Shown here in pieces: positions 9,397 to 21,090 of a stretch of DNA of 38,021 nucleotides; position 1 is the first letter of the stretch; every line of letters starts with the position of its first letter. Below the pieces are notes generated by a model. It made no database searches. It saw only the letters and a list, made by a program, of their open reading frames with translations, and was not told where the DNA came from. The translations under genes were made by a program, and so were the position numbers. The stretch comes from Sanguibacter inulinus (GTDB lineage Bacteria > Actinomycetota > Actinomycetes > Actinomycetales > Cellulomonadaceae). The stretch is from NCBI RefSeq assembly GCF_013415325.1, contig NZ_JACBYE010000044.1, positions 1-38,021 on the forward strand. The letters run 5' to 3'.

Positions 9397-11552
9397 AGCG
9401 GCCTCACGTCGATGATGTGGGCGCAGTTGGCCCAGGGGTCGAGCTGGACAAAGGCCTGCGAGCCCCAGGAGTAGGTCTCTCCGGTGAGCAGGTCGTGGGC
9501 GGCGAAGGCCGCGGGGTGGCCCGACGCGTCGTCGAGACCGAGGGCAGCCATGTCGAACCAGACCATCGCCGAGCGGGTGCTGTGCGGGTCGAGGTTGACG
9601 ACTGTCACCACGGTGTCGGCGACGCCCGTCGGGGAGTGCTCGGCCGCGAGGTGGGAGGAGAAGGCCAAGATCGAGTCGTCCGTCGTCGGGTGCACCGTGA
9701 GGTTGCGCAGCTGGCGCAGCGCGGGGTGCTCGCGGCGGATCTCGTTGAGGCGGGTGAGCAGGGTCGAGATGCCCACGGTCGCGGCCTGCGACCAGTCGCG
9801 CTGCTTGAGCTCGTACTTCTCGTTGTCGATCTGCTCCTCGACGCCCGGGCGCGGCACGCGCTCGGCGAGCTCGTAGCCGGAGTAGATGCCCCACGTCGGG
9901 GACGCCGTCGCCGCCAGGACAGCACGGATCGCGAAGGCGGCCACGCCGCCCTCCTGCAGGTACGGCGGGAGGATGTCGTGGGTCGTCGGCCAGAAGCTCG
10001 GACGCATGTAGGAGCCCGAGGGGCCTGAGACCTCTTCCAGGTACTCGGTGAGCTCTTCCTTGGTGTTCCGCCACGTGAAGTACGTGTACGACTGGTGGAA
10101 CCCGATCTTCGCGAGGGTGTGCATCATCGCGGGCTTGGTGAAGGCCTCCGCGAGGAAGATCACCTCGGGGTTCGTCGTGCGGACCTCGGCGATCAGGCGC
10201 TCCCAGAAGGGCAGCGGCTTGGTGTGCGGGTTGTCGACGCGGAAGGCGGTCACGCCGTGCTCGATCCACAGCCTGACGACCCGCAGGATCTCGGTGTAGA
10301 TGCCCTCGGGGTCGTTGTCGAAGTTCAGGGGGTAGATGTCCTGGTACTTCTTCGGCGGGTTCTCGGCGTAGGCGATCGACCCGTCGACCCGGGTGGTGAA
10401 CCACTCGGGGTGCTCGGTCACCCACGGGTGGTCCGGGGAGCACTGGAGCGCCAGGTCGAGGGCGATCTCCATGCCGAGCTCGCGCGACCGGGCGACGAAG
10501 GCGTCGAAGTCCGCGAAGGTGCCGAGCTCGGGGTGGATCGCGTCGTGCCCGCCGTCGGCCGAGCCGATGCCGTAGGGCGATCCGGGGTCGCCCGGCTGCG
10601 GGTCGAGGGTGTTGTTGCGACCCTTGCGGTTCGTCGTGCCGATCGGGTGGATCGGCGTGAGGTAGACGACGTCGAAGCCCATCTCGGCGATCGCCGGCAG
10701 CCGTTCGGCCGCCGTCGAGAAGGTGCCGGACACCCAGGTGCCCGTCGTCTCGTCGAGGCGTGCACCCTCCGACCGCGGGAAGAACTCGTACCAGGAGCCC
10801 GCGAGCGCGAGGGGCCTGTCGACCTGGAGGGGGTACGCGCGGCTGGGCGAGACCATGTCGCGCAGAGGGGTCCGCGCGAGGACGGCGTGCACCTCGGGGG
10901 CGGTGCCTGCGGCGAGCCTGACCTCGGGGGGGCGGCTCGTGTCGCGCAGGGCCGTCACGGTGCCGGCGACCACCTGGGCGTCCTCGGGGGAGAGGCCGGT
11001 CAGGGCGGCGACACGCTCGAAGAGCGCTGCACCCTCGGCGAGCATGAGGTCGACGTCGACGCCAGCCTCGATCTTGACGGTCGCGTCGTGCTCCCAGGTG
11101 CCGTAGGGGTCGGACCAGCCCTCGACCAGGAGGGTCCAGGCGCCGACCTCGCCGGGGACGATCTCGGCGCGGAAGCGGTCGAGGCCGGGCGCGATGTCGA
11201 CCATCCGGGCCTCGTGGCGCTCGCCCGTGGGCGAGACGAGGACGGCTGTGGCCGCGACGGCGTCGTGCCCCTCGCGGAAGACCGTCGCCTCGACGGGGAC
11301 GACCTCGCCGACGCTCGCCTTCGCGGGCCAGCGGCCCTCGGCGATCACGGGGGCGACGTCGACGACGGGGATGCGGCCGATCGGGTCGACCAGGACGGCG
11401 ACCGCTGCGGGGGAGTCGTCAGCGGTGTGCCGACCGACGGGCTGTGCCGCGGCGGCGCTCGGGGTCGCGCTGCTGGTGGGGTCGGTGGTGGCGGCCGGAG
11501 CGGGTGCAGGACTGGTTCGCGAGGACTGCTTCGCGCTGCGCTTGGAGGTCAC
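9393..11552 (-). CDS. glgE: Alpha-1,4-glucan:maltose-1-phosphate maltosyltransferase
   Basis: The 719-residue GH13_3 enzyme transfers maltosyl units from maltose-1-phosphate to the non-reducing end of alpha-1,4-glucan. After a disordered, Ala/Ser/Thr/Pro-rich tail (about 1-50) come the N-terminal beta domain with the all-helical insert ([36 protein letters not shown]) and the catalytic barrel. The nucleophile is Asp440 in [18 protein letters not shown] and the acid Glu469 in [14 protein letters not shown]. The substrate-loop motif [23 protein letters not shown] is intact. The start codon is GTG at 11552, with a TAGGTT box ending six bases upstream, consistent with a leaderless mRNA. It is the first gene of the glgE-treS-mak-glgB operon and diverges from glgP. 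Confidence 0.97.
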
Positions 11553-11558
11553 CTGACG

Positions 11559-11564
11559 AACCTA
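11559..11564 (-). promoter_or_regulatory. -10 box of the glgE operon (leaderless type)
   Basis: On the minus strand TAGGTT fits TAnnnT and ends 6 bases before the GTG start of glgE. This spacing places the transcription start at or next to the start codon. No convincing -35 is seen. The gap 11553-11749 also carries the glgP promoter on the other strand. Confidence 0.6.
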
Positions 11565-11712
11565 CCGACTCCTGGCCGGTCCGGACACTCGGGAGGCGAT
11601 CCTGGTGGTGCTCGGCGACGTCGTGACCGGGACAGAGGGCCCAGGTCGTGAGGGTCCGGGCACCCTTCCGAGCAACCCTTTTCAGATCTTGCAGAGAATT
11701 TACCGAGAACTG

Positions 11713-11742
11713 GTGACGGGGTGCCCGTCGGGTGGTTAGTGT
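11713..11742 (+). promoter_or_regulatory. Promoter of glgP (leaderless type)
   Basis: GTGACG (11713-11718) and TAGTGT (11737-11742) are spaced by 18 bases and resemble -35 and -10 boxes. The -10 ends 7 bases before the GTG start at 11750. An AT-richer stretch (about 11678-11708) lies upstream and could take part in regulation of the divergent glgE/glgP pair. Confidence 0.55.
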
Positions 11743-11749
11743 CAGCCAG

Positions 11750-14317
11750 GTGAAAGCCATCCGCAGGTTCACCGTCCGCACCGTCCTCCCCGCCGCGCTC
11801 CACGATCTCGACGAGCTGGCCCACAACCTCCGCTGGTCGTGGCACGGCCCGACCCGGGACCTGTTCGAGAGCCTCGACCCTGCCCTGTGGGCCTCGGTCA
11901 AGGGCGACCCCGTCTCGCTCCTCGGTGCGCTGAGCCCCGAGAAGCTCGCGGCCCTCGCCGCCGACGCCGGGCTCGTCGAGCGTGTCCGCGTGGAGGCCGC
12001 AGGCCTGCGCACGTACCTCACCGAGCCGCGCTGGTACCAGGGCGCGGGTGACGACCTGCCCGCCGCGATCGCGTACTTCTCGCCCGAGTTCGGCATCACC
12101 AAGGTCCTGCCCCAGTACTCGGGCGGCCTCGGCATCCTCGCGGGCGACCACCTCAAGAGCGCCTCTGACCTCGGTGTGCCGATCGTCGGCGTCGGTCTGC
12201 TCTACGGCGCCGGCTACTTCGTCCAGTCCCTCACCCGTGACGGCTGGCAGGTCGAGGACTACCCGCTGCTCGACCCCGACGCCATGCCCGTCACGCTGGT
12301 CCGTGAGGACGACGGCACCCCGGCGACCGTCTCGATCAACCTGCCCGGCGACCGGATGCTGCACGCCCACGTGTGGATGGCTGCCGTCGGCCGCGTCCCG
12401 CTGCTGCTCCTCGACTCGAACATCCCCGAGAACGACGACCTCGCGCGCAAGGTCACCGACCGCCTCTACGGCGGCGGCGGTGAGCACAGGCTCCAGCAGG
12501 AGCTCCTGCTCGGTGTCGGCGGCGTCCGTGCGCTGCGCCTGTGGTCTCGCCTGACCGGGGCGCCGGAGCCCGAGGTCTACCACACCAACGAGGGCCACGC
12601 CGGGTTCCTCGGCGTGGAGCGGGTGGCCGAGCTCGTCTCGCAGCACGGTCTCGGCTTCGACGAGGCCCTCGAGGCCGTCCGCTCCGCGACGGTCTTCACG
12701 ACGCACACCCCCGTCCCCGCGGGTATCGACCGCTTCGGTGTCGACACGATCAGCCAGTACTTCGGCGGTGCCAACGAGATTGCCGGTGTCCCGCTCGACC
12801 GTGTCCTCGCGCTCGGCGCCGAGGACTACGAGGGTGGGGACCCGACGGTCTTCAACATGGCCGTCATGGGCCTGCGCCTCGGCGGCCGTGCCAACGGTGT
12901 CTCGCTGCTCCACGGCGAGGTATCTCGCGGCATGTTCAACGGTCTGTGGCCGGGCTTCGACGGCTCCGAGGTGCCGATCAGCTCGATCACCAACGGCGTG
13001 CACGCCCCGACCTGGGTCGACCGCCGCGTGAGCGAGCTCGCCGAGAGCCGCTTCGCGCCCGAGGCGCTCGCGGACTCGACAGGGTGGCTCGACCCCTCGG
13101 CCATCACCGACGCCGAGCTGTTCGCGCTGCGCCGCGAGCTGCGGGCGCAGACCGTCGAGGACGCGCGGGCCCGCCTGCGCAAGTCCTGGCGCAAGCGCGG
13201 CGCGAGCCCTGCCGAGCTCGGCTGGGTCGACGAGGCGCTCTCGCCCGACGTCCTGACCATCGGGTTCGCCCGTCGTGTGCCGACGTACAAGCGGCTCACG
13301 CTCATGCTGCGCGACCCTGACCGCCTGCGCGCGCTCCTGCTCGACCCCGAGCGCCCGGTCCAGCTGATCATCGCGGGCAAGTCGCACCCGGCCGACGACC
13401 AGGGCAAGCGCCTCATCCAGCAGCTCGTCAAGTTCACCGACGACCCCGCCGTGCGCCACCGCATCGTGTTCCTGCCGAACTACGACATCGGCATGGCCCA
13501 GACGCTGTACCCGGGCTGCGACGTGTGGCTCAACAACCCGCTGCGCCCCCTCGAGGCCTGCGGCACCTCGGGCATGAAGGCCGCGCTCAACGGTGGCCTG
13601 AACCTGTCGATCCTCGACGGCTGGTGGGACGAGTGGTTCGACGGCGAGAACGGCTGGGCCATCCCGACGGCTGACGGCGTCGAAGACGCAGACCGTCGTG
13701 ACGACCTCGAGGCGGCCGCGCTCTACGACCTCATCGAGTCCCAGGTCGCCCAGCGCTTCTACGACCGTGGCGAGGACGGGACACCGCAGCACTGGCTGCA
13801 GCAGGTCCGGCACACCCTCGCGACCCTGGGCCCGAAGGTCCAGGCGACCCGCATGGTCGAGGACTACGTCCGGCACCTCTACGCCCCGGCTGCTGTCGCG
13901 GGCCGGGAGCTGCACGGCTCGGGCTACGCAGGGGCCAAGGACCTCGCGGGCTGGAAGGCCACGGTCCGGTCCGACTGGTCGCAGGTCCGCGTCGACCACG
14001 TCGAGTCCGCAGGGCTCGGGGAGTCCCCGCAGGTCGGTGACAGGCTCGCCGTCAGGGCCTACGTCTCGCTCGGTGCGCTGACGCCCGCCGACGTCGACGT
14101 GCAGGTGGTCCACGGCAAGGTCTCCGAGTCCGACGAGATGTCGAGCTTCGAGACGCAGTCCCTCGAGGTCACCGAGGAGTACGAGAACGGCCGCTTCGCC
14201 TTCGGTGGGGAGATCGTCCTCGACTTCTCCGGGGCCTTCGGCTACACGGTCCGGGTCGTGCCGCGGCACGCCGGCCTCGCCAACGTGGCCGAGCTCGGGC
14301 TGGTCAGCAACGCCTGA
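11750..14317 (+). CDS. glgP: Alpha-glucan phosphorylase
   Basis: The 855-residue protein belongs to the GT35 branch with an N-terminal DUF3417 domain (MKAIRRFTVRTVLPAALHDLDELAHNLRWSW), common in actinobacteria and thermophiles and distinct from the E. coli MalP/GlgP branch. It releases glucose-1-phosphate from alpha-1,4-glucan with phosphate and pyridoxal phosphate. The PLP lysine is Lys610 in EACGTSGMKAALNGGLNLS; the upstream segments AYFSPEFGITKVLPQYSGGLGILAGDHLKSASDLG and FARRVPTYKRLTLML are the expected substrate and phosphate regions. GTG 11750 was chosen over GTG 11732 because it begins the conserved MKAIRRF and follows a TAGTGT box by seven bases. The gene is monocistronic, ending at a 16-pair terminator. 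It degrades the polymer that the divergent glgE operon makes. Confidence 0.96.
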   Translation: MKAIRRFTVRTVLPAALHDLDELAHNLRWSWHGPTRDLFESLDPALWASVKGDPVSLLGALSPEKLAALAADAGLVERVRVEAAGLRTYLTEPRWYQGAGDDLPAAIAYFSPEFGITKVLPQYSGGLGILAGDHLKSASDLGVPIVGVGLLYGAGYFVQSLTRDGWQVEDYPLLDPDAMPVTLVREDDGTPATVSINLPGDRMLHAHVWMAAVGRVPLLLLDSNIPENDDLARKVTDRLYGGGGEHRLQQELLLGVGGVRALRLWSRLTGAPEPEVYHTNEGHAGFLGVERVAELVSQHGLGFDEALEAVRSATVFTTHTPVPAGIDRFGVDTISQYFGGANEIAGVPLDRVLALGAEDYEGGDPTVFNMAVMGLRLGGRANGVSLLHGEVSRGMFNGLWPGFDGSEVPISSITNGVHAPTWVDRRVSELAESRFAPEALADSTGWLDPSAITDAELFALRRELRAQTVEDARARLRKSWRKRGASPAELGWVDEALSPDVLTIGFARRVPTYKRLTLMLRDPDRLRALLLDPERPVQLIIAGKSHPADDQGKRLIQQLVKFTDDPAVRHRIVFLPNYDIGMAQTLYPGCDVWLNNPLRPLEACGTSGMKAALNGGLNLSILDGWWDEWFDGENGWAIPTADGVEDADRRDDLEAAALYDLIESQVAQRFYDRGEDGTPQHWLQQVRHTLATLGPKVQATRMVEDYVRHLYAPAAVAGRELHGSGYAGAKDLAGWKATVRSDWSQVRVDHVESAGLGESPQVGDRLAVRAYVSLGALTPADVDVQVVHGKVSESDEMSSFETQSLEVTEEYENGRFAFGGEIVLDFSGAFGYTVRVVPRHAGLANVAELGLVSNA

Positions 14318-14363
14318 CCTCCTCGCCTCACCGACCCGCTGACGCCCTGCGCGTGAGAGGGAC

Positions 14364-14400
14364 CAGACACCCCCGCCGGGTCTCCCGGCGGGGGTGTCTG
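14364..14400 (+). terminator. Terminator of glgP
   Basis: A perfect 16-pair stem (left arm 14364-14379, right arm 14385-14400, CAGACACC...GGTGTCTG ends) with the 5-base loop GTCTC follows the glgP stop by 46 bases. The -10 box of the next gene starts three bases downstream, so the hairpin also covers the place where that promoter's -35 would lie. Confidence 0.9.
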
Positions 14401-14402
14401 CC

Positions 14403-14408
14403 TACACT
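14403..14408 (+). promoter_or_regulatory. -10 box of the first GNAT gene (leaderless type)
   Basis: TACACT fits TAnnnT and is followed by six bases (CGGGGG) and the ATG at 14415. The -35 position falls within the glgP terminator stem. Confidence 0.6.
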
Positions 14409-14414
14409 CGGGGG

Positions 14415-14864
14415 ATGACCAGCCTGACGCTCGCCGAGCTCACCCCGGAGAACCTCCCTGCCGCTGTCGGCCTGCGTGTCGCACCAGGCCAGGAGGTCTT
14501 CGTGGCCTCGGTCCTCGAGTCTGTCGCCGAGGCCTACGTCAACCCCTCGGCCTGGCCGCGGGTCGTGGTCCGCGACGGCACCGTGGTGGGTTTTGTCATG
14601 GCGAGCTTCGACCCTGAGCACGAGGTTGAGGAGTTCCGGGCCGGCATCTGGCGGCTGCTCGTCGACGCGTCGGCCCAGGGGACAGGAGTCGGGCGTTTTG
14701 CGGTCGAGCAGGTGGTCGCCGAGGCGCGTCGCCGTGGGACCTCGCGCATCACGGTCTTGTGGGAGCGCGGCGAGGGTGGGCCCGAGGGCTTCTACCTGCG
14801 GCTCGGCTTTGTGCCGACAGGGGTCGAGCTCTTCGGTCAGACCGTGGGGGCGCTCGACGTCTGA
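14415..14864 (+). CDS. GNAT family N-acetyltransferase
   Basis: The 149-residue protein is a single GNAT fold. Motif A, which binds the acetyl-CoA pyrophosphate, is LLVDASAQGTGVGRFAVEQVVAEARRRG (QGTGVG at about residues 93-98), and the C-terminal motif B is EGFYLRLGFVPTGVE. It is most like the spermine/polyamine-type BltD/PaiA-like acetyltransferases, but the substrate cannot be told from sequence. The ATG was chosen because a TACACT box ends six bases upstream; an in-frame ATG at 14394 lies within the terminator. Its last 28 bases overlap the end of the GNAT gene on the other strand, so the two read tail to tail. Confidence 0.88.
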   Translation: MTSLTLAELTPENLPAAVGLRVAPGQEVFVASVLESVAEAYVNPSAWPRVVVRDGTVVGFVMASFDPEHEVEEFRAGIWRLLVDASAQGTGVGRFAVEQVVAEARRRGTSRITVLWERGEGGPEGFYLRLGFVPTGVELFGQTVGALDV

Positions 14865-15360
14865 GCGGGCGCGGTCAGCTCTTTTGCCATCCAGTGGTCC
14901 GCGTAGCGGGCGTCGCTGAACCTGGGGACGTCCACGAAGCCCAGGCGCTGGTACAGCGAGCGGGCCTGCGCGAGGTCGGCCCGCACGTCCAGGCGCAGGG
15001 TCCGCACCCCGGCCTCGACCGCGAGCGCCTCGAGCCGGGCCACGAGGCCGGCCCCCAGCCCCCTCCCGCGCACGACGGGGGAGACGAAGATGCGCGTGAG
15101 GTCTGCGACCCCGCCGCCGACGAGCCGCACCCCGCCGCACGCGACGGGTGTCCCGTCCGCCGAGCCGACGAGCAGCAGCCCCGTCGGTGCCTGGAGGTCG
15201 TCGCTCGGCTCGTCGGTCATCGCTGTCGCGACCTCGGTCGGGGTGGCCGGACGTCCCCAGTACCGACCGACGATGTCGTCGAAGTACTCCGTGAGGATCT
15301 GCCGGGCCGCGTCGGACGTCGGGTCGACGACCTCCCACAGGACAGGAGCCTGCGGGCCTC

Positions 15361-15364
<4 letters not shown>
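14837..15364 (-). CDS. GNAT family N-acetyltransferase, coupled to glgX
   Basis: The 175-residue protein has a GNAT core with motif A IFVSPVVRGRGLGAGLVARLEALAVEAG (RGRGLG at about 121-126) and motif B ARSLYQRLGFVDVP. The N-terminal part WEVVDPTSDAARQILTEYFDDIVGRYWGRPATPTEV is typical of actinobacterial stand-alone GNATs. Its ATG overlaps the glgX stop codon as ATGA (15361-15364), so it is very likely translated from the glgX transcript. Any link to glycogen metabolism is not evident. It overlaps the plus-strand GNAT gene by 28 bases at the 3' end. The two GNATs are not close copies of each other. Confidence 0.88.
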
Positions 15365-17811
<2,447 letters not shown>

Positions 17812-17817
17812 GGCCCT

Positions 17818-17823
17818 ATTGTG
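17818..17823 (-). promoter_or_regulatory. -10 box of glgX (leaderless type)
   Basis: On the minus strand CACAAT matches four of six positions of TATAAT, including A2 and T6, and ends six bases before the glgX ATG. No good -35 is visible. Confidence 0.45.
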
Positions 17824-17882
17824 GCTCGTCGCCGACCTCTCCAGCGCCGCCCGACCGGCCAGGTCGCGTCGCAGCCCCGTTG

Positions 17883-17888
17883 TAGGCT
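17883..17888 (+). promoter_or_regulatory. Candidate -10 box of etfBA
   Basis: TAGGCT (TAnnnT) lies 37 bases upstream of the etfB ATG, leaving room for a normal leader with the GGAAGAGAGAG ribosome site at about 17908-17918. No clear -35 is seen. Confidence 0.4.
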
Positions 17889-17925
17889 TCAGCAGGATCA
17901 TCGCGACGGAAGAGAGAGCGGCACT

Positions 17926-18732
17926 ATGAGGATCGTCGTCCCGGTCAAGCACGTCCCCGACATCCACTCCGACCGAGGGCTCACCCCCGAGGGCCGGGTC
18001 AGGCGCGGAGCTGAGGACGGCACCCTCAACGAGCTCGACGAGAACGCCGTCGAGGCTGCCCTGCAGATCGTCGAGGCCCTCGACGAGGCCGAGCGGGCGA
18101 CCAGCGAGGTCGTCGCGCTCACCGTCGGACCCGTCGAGGCCGACGCCGCGCTCCGCAAGGCCTTCCAGATCGGCGTCGACACAGCGGTCCGCCTCGGCGA
18201 CGACGCGCTCGCCGGCTCGGACGTCTTCGCGACGGCCACGGCTGTCGCCGCAGCCGTCCGCACCCTCGACGCGCAGACCCCCGTCGACCTCGTCATCACC
18301 GGCATGGCGGCCCTCGACGGTCTCGGCTCGGTCGTCACCAGCCTCGTCGCCGCCGAGCTCGGGCTCCCGCAGCTCACCCTCGCGTCCAGGCTGAGCGTCG
18401 AGCACGGCCAGGTCGAGATCGAGCGCGACCTCGACGGCGTGACGGAGGTGCTCAGCGCCCCGACCCCCGCCGTCGTCTCCGTGACCGACCACGTGAACAC
18501 CCCGCGCTACCCCAACTTCAAGCTCATCATGGCGGCTCGCACCAAGGAGATCACCGTCCTCGGGCTCTCCGACGTCGGCCTCGCGCCCGAGGCCGTCGGC
18601 GCGCAGGCGGCTCGGGCGACAGCCGTCACGAGCGCCCCGCGCCCGCCGCGCCCCGACGTGGAGCTCGTCACCGACAAGGGTGAGGGCGGGCTCGCGCTCG
18701 CCGACTACCTCATCCGCAACGACCTCGTCTGA
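17926..18732 (+). CDS. etfB: Electron transfer flavoprotein beta subunit
   Basis: The 268-residue protein is the AMP-binding beta subunit of ETF, which accepts electrons from acyl-CoA and other flavin dehydrogenases. The family landmarks are MRIVVPVKHVPD at the N-terminus, NELDENAVEAALQI, VVALTVGP, the signature VITGMAALDGLGSVVTSLVAAELGLPQLTLAS, and VVSVTDHVNTPRYPNFKLIMAARTKEI. Length is normal. The ATG follows a clear GGAAGAGAGAG site. etfA starts 21 bases after the stop, so both form one operon. Confidence 0.96.
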   Translation: MRIVVPVKHVPDIHSDRGLTPEGRVRRGAEDGTLNELDENAVEAALQIVEALDEAERATSEVVALTVGPVEADAALRKAFQIGVDTAVRLGDDALAGSDVFATATAVAAAVRTLDAQTPVDLVITGMAALDGLGSVVTSLVAAELGLPQLTLASRLSVEHGQVEIERDLDGVTEVLSAPTPAVVSVTDHVNTPRYPNFKLIMAARTKEITVLGLSDVGLAPEAVGAQAARATAVTSAPRPPRPDVELVTDKGEGGLALADYLIRNDLV

Positions 18733-18753
18733 CCTGAGAGAGACGGACCGACC

Positions 18754-19764
18754 ATGACTGCACCAGACCGCACCGTCCTCGTCCTGCTCGACACCCCGGC
18801 CGAGGGCCTCCGCTCACCCGCCCGCGAGCTGCTCACCCTCGCCCGCAGCCTCGGGGCCGTGACCGCCGTCGCCCTCGCCGAACCCTCCGAGGCGACCCTC
18901 GCCGGTCTTGCCGACCAGGGCGCGTCGTCGGTCCTGGTCGTCGACCTCCCGGGTGACGAGACCGTCGGGGCCCACCTCACCCCTGTCGCCGCCGAGGCGC
19001 TCGCGGCTGCTGCCGAGCACCGGGGTGCCGACGTCGTGCTGCTCACCTCGTCCTTCGTCAACCGGGAGATCGGTGCGCTCGCCGCACGCTCGCTCTCGGC
19101 CGGCTACGTCTACGACGCCTCGGGTGTCACGGTGACGGAGGCCGGGCTGGTGGGCGTCAAGCGGGTCTTCGCGGGGACCTGGGACGTCGAGTGCGCCCCG
19201 ACGACGAGCCGCTCGGTCTTCACCCTGCGCTCCAACGCCGTCGTCGCCTCGAGCGCGCCCGTCCCCTCCGCGCCTGCGGTCGAGCGTCTCGCGGTCCAGC
19301 CGACAGAGCGTGCGACGGCCGCCGTGCTCGTCTCGCGCACACCCCACGCCTCTGCGGGGGAGACCTCCGGGCGTCCCGCCCTCGACGAGGCCGCCTACGT
19401 GGTGGCCGGCGGACGAGGCACCCTCGGTGACTTCGGGCCCGTCGAAGACCTTGCCGACGCTCTCGGAGCTGCCGTGGGCGCGACCCGCGACGCCGTCGAC
19501 GAGGGCTGGGTCGGGCACGATGCGCAGATCGGCCAGACCGGCGTGACCATCGCGCCGCGGGTCTACGTCGGTGCGGGGATCTCGGGTGCGCCGCACCACC
19601 GCGGCGGCATGCAGGCCTCGAGCGTCATCATCGCCGTCAACAACGACCCGGACTCCCCGATCTTCGAGATCGCGGACTTCGGCGTCGTGGGCGACCTCGC
19701 CGACGTCCTCCCGCAGGCGGCCCAGGCCGTCCGTGCGCACAAGGAGCGCGCAGCGCAGGGATGA
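18754..19764 (+). CDS. etfA: Electron transfer flavoprotein alpha subunit
   Basis: The 336-residue protein carries the N-terminal alpha/beta domain (about 5-190) and the FAD-binding C-terminal domain, recognised by GQTGVTIAPRVYVGAGISGAPHHRGGMQASSVIIAVNNDPDSPIFEIADFGVVGDLADVLPQ. The canonical GQTGK lysine position is valine here. With EtfB it forms the soluble heterodimer that passes electrons to an ETF:quinone oxidoreductase. It follows etfB at 21 bases with a purine-rich spacer. A modest hairpin at 19786-19810 probably ends the transcript before the cysteine desulfurase promoter. Confidence 0.96.
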   Translation: MTAPDRTVLVLLDTPAEGLRSPARELLTLARSLGAVTAVALAEPSEATLAGLADQGASSVLVVDLPGDETVGAHLTPVAAEALAAAAEHRGADVVLLTSSFVNREIGALAARSLSAGYVYDASGVTVTEAGLVGVKRVFAGTWDVECAPTTSRSVFTLRSNAVVASSAPVPSAPAVERLAVQPTERATAAVLVSRTPHASAGETSGRPALDEAAYVVAGGRGTLGDFGPVEDLADALGAAVGATRDAVDEGWVGHDAQIGQTGVTIAPRVYVGAGISGAPHHRGGMQASSVIIAVNNDPDSPIFEIADFGVVGDLADVLPQAAQAVRAHKERAAQG

Positions 19765-19785
19765 CGTGCTGCTGGGAGCAGGACT

Positions 19786-19810
19786 CAGGGCTGCGGACGT
19801 CACAGCCCTG
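19786..19810 (+). terminator. Weak hairpin terminator after etfA
   Basis: CAGGGCTG (19786-19793) pairs with CAGCCCTG (19803-19810) over eight bases with a nine-base loop, 21 bases after the etfA stop and upstream of a promoter-like box. It has no T-run, so readthrough into the next operon is likely. Confidence 0.5.
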
Positions 19811-19837
19811 GCGGATCGCGCGCCCAGCGGTGACTCG

Positions 19838-19843
19838 TAGACT
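19838..19843 (+). promoter_or_regulatory. -10 box of the cysteine desulfurase-mnmA operon (leaderless type)
   Basis: TAGACT fits TAnnnT and ends eight bases before the GTG start at 19852. No ribosome site is present in the spacer, which supports a leaderless mRNA. Confidence 0.5.
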
Positions 19844-19851
19844 GGTCGACT

Positions 19852-21090
19852 GTGAATCCTGACCGGTCTGCCTACCTCGACCACGCGGCGACGACCCCCA
19901 TGTCGTCGGCCGCGATCGAGGCCTACGCGCAGCAGATGGCGCTCGTGGGCAACCCGTCCTCCCTGCACTCCGCAGGGCGGGCCGCCCGGCGCGTCGTCGA
20001 AGAGGCCCGTGAGCAAGTCGCCGGGTCGCTCGGCGCCCGTCCGAGCGAGGTCGTCTTCACAGGTGGCGGCACCGAGGCGGACAACCTCGCGGTCAAGGGC
20101 CTGTTCTGGGCCCGCCGTGTCTCGCACCCCGAGCGTCGTCGCATCCTCGTCTCGGCCGTCGAGCACCACGCTGTCCTCGACCCCGCCTTCTGGATGGCCG
20201 AGCACGCCGGCGCCGAGATCGTCCTGCTGTCGGTCGACTCGCGGGGGATCCTCGACGTCGACGCGCTCCGGGCCGAGCTCGCGGCCCACGCCGACGAGAT
20301 CGCTCTCGTCTCGGTCATGTGGGCCAACAACGAGGTCGGCGCCGTGCAGCCGATCGACGCCGTCGTCGCCGCAGCGCGTCCCTACGGCATCCCCGTGCAC
20401 TCGGACGCCGTCCAGGCTGTCGGGCACCTGCCCGTCGACTTCGCCGCGAGCGGGCTCGACGCGCTCACCCTCACCGGCCACAAGCTCGGCGGACCCGTCG
20501 GCGCAGGTGCGCTGCTCGTCCGCAGGAGCCTCGAGGTCACTCCGGTCCTGCACGGAGGAGGTCAGGAGCGGGGGATCCGCTCGGGCACCCTGGACACTGC
20601 CGGCATCCGGGCCCTCGCCGTCGCGGTCGGCGAGTCTGTTGCCGCGCGCGAGACCACCGCGCCCAGGCTCGCGGCGCTGCGGGACCGTCTGCTGCGCGGG
20701 GTCGCCGAGCTCGTCCCCTCGGCCACGCTCCGCGGGCCCGACCCGGCGCTCGACCCGACGCTGCGGCTGCCCGGCAACGCGCACCTGACCTTCGAGGGCT
20801 GCGAGGGTGACTCCCTCCTGTACCTGCTCGACTCCGCAGGGGTCCAGTCCTCGACGGGCTCGGCCTGCCAGGCCGGCGTGCCGCAGCCGTCCCACGTCCT
20901 GCTCGCGCTCGGCATCGACGAAGACGACGCACGAGGGGCCCTACGCTTCTCCTTCGGCGCCACGTCGACCGAGAGCGACGTGGACCTCGTCCTCGAGGTC
21001 CTCCCCGACGTCGTCGCCCGCGCGACGACAGCCGGTCTTGCGTCTGTCGGGACGCGCCGTCCCCGCAGCGATCGAGAGGTGAGCTCATGA
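19852..21090 (+). CDS. iscS: Cysteine desulfurase (NifS/IscS family)
   Basis: The 412-residue PLP enzyme removes sulfur from cysteine as an enzyme-bound persulfide. Visible landmarks are [11 protein letters not shown] at the N-terminus, [11 protein letters not shown], the PLP lysine Lys211 in [15 protein letters not shown], and the persulfide cysteine Cys339 in [22 protein letters not shown]. The loop around Cys339 is of the NifS/IscS (group I) type. The stop overlaps the mnmA ATG as ATGA, so its main client here is probably MnmA, and other sulfur acceptors may also be served. The same gene is annotated iscS in mycobacteria beside mnmA (trmU). The GTG start is supported by the TAGACT box and by the family N-terminus. 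Confidence 0.93.
   Translation: MNPDRSAYLDHAATTPMSSAAIEAYAQQMALVGNPSSLHSAGRAARRVVEEAREQVAGSLGARPSEVVFTGGGTEADNLAVKGLFWARRVSHPERRRILVSAVEHHAVLDPAFWMAEHAGAEIVLLSVDSRGILDVDALRAELAAHADEIALVSVMWANNEVGAVQPIDAVVAAARPYGIPVHSDAVQAVGHLPVDFAASGLDALTLTGHKLGGPVGAGALLVRRSLEVTPVLHGGGQERGIRSGTLDTAGIRALAVAVGESVAARETTAPRLAALRDRLLRGVAELVPSATLRGPDPALDPTLRLPGNAHLTFEGCEGDSLLYLLDSAGVQSSTGSACQAGVPQPSHVLLALGIDEDDARGALRFSFGATSTESDVDLVLEVLPDVVARATTAGLASVGTRRPRSDREVSS

Noticed and set aside
9397-10443. N-terminal extension of treS, whose frame is open upstream into glgE
   Set aside because: It is an out-of-frame shadow of glgE; the ATGA overlap marks the natural start.
11549-14269. A reading frame of about 900 codons antisense to glgP, and similarly long open frames opposite glgB, glgE, etfA-desulfurase and ligA
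   Set aside because: At about 70% GC, stop codons are rare in several frames. The plus-strand products are complete known enzymes, while the antisense translations are Arg/Val/Glu/Asp-rich, lack domain patterns and have no start signals.
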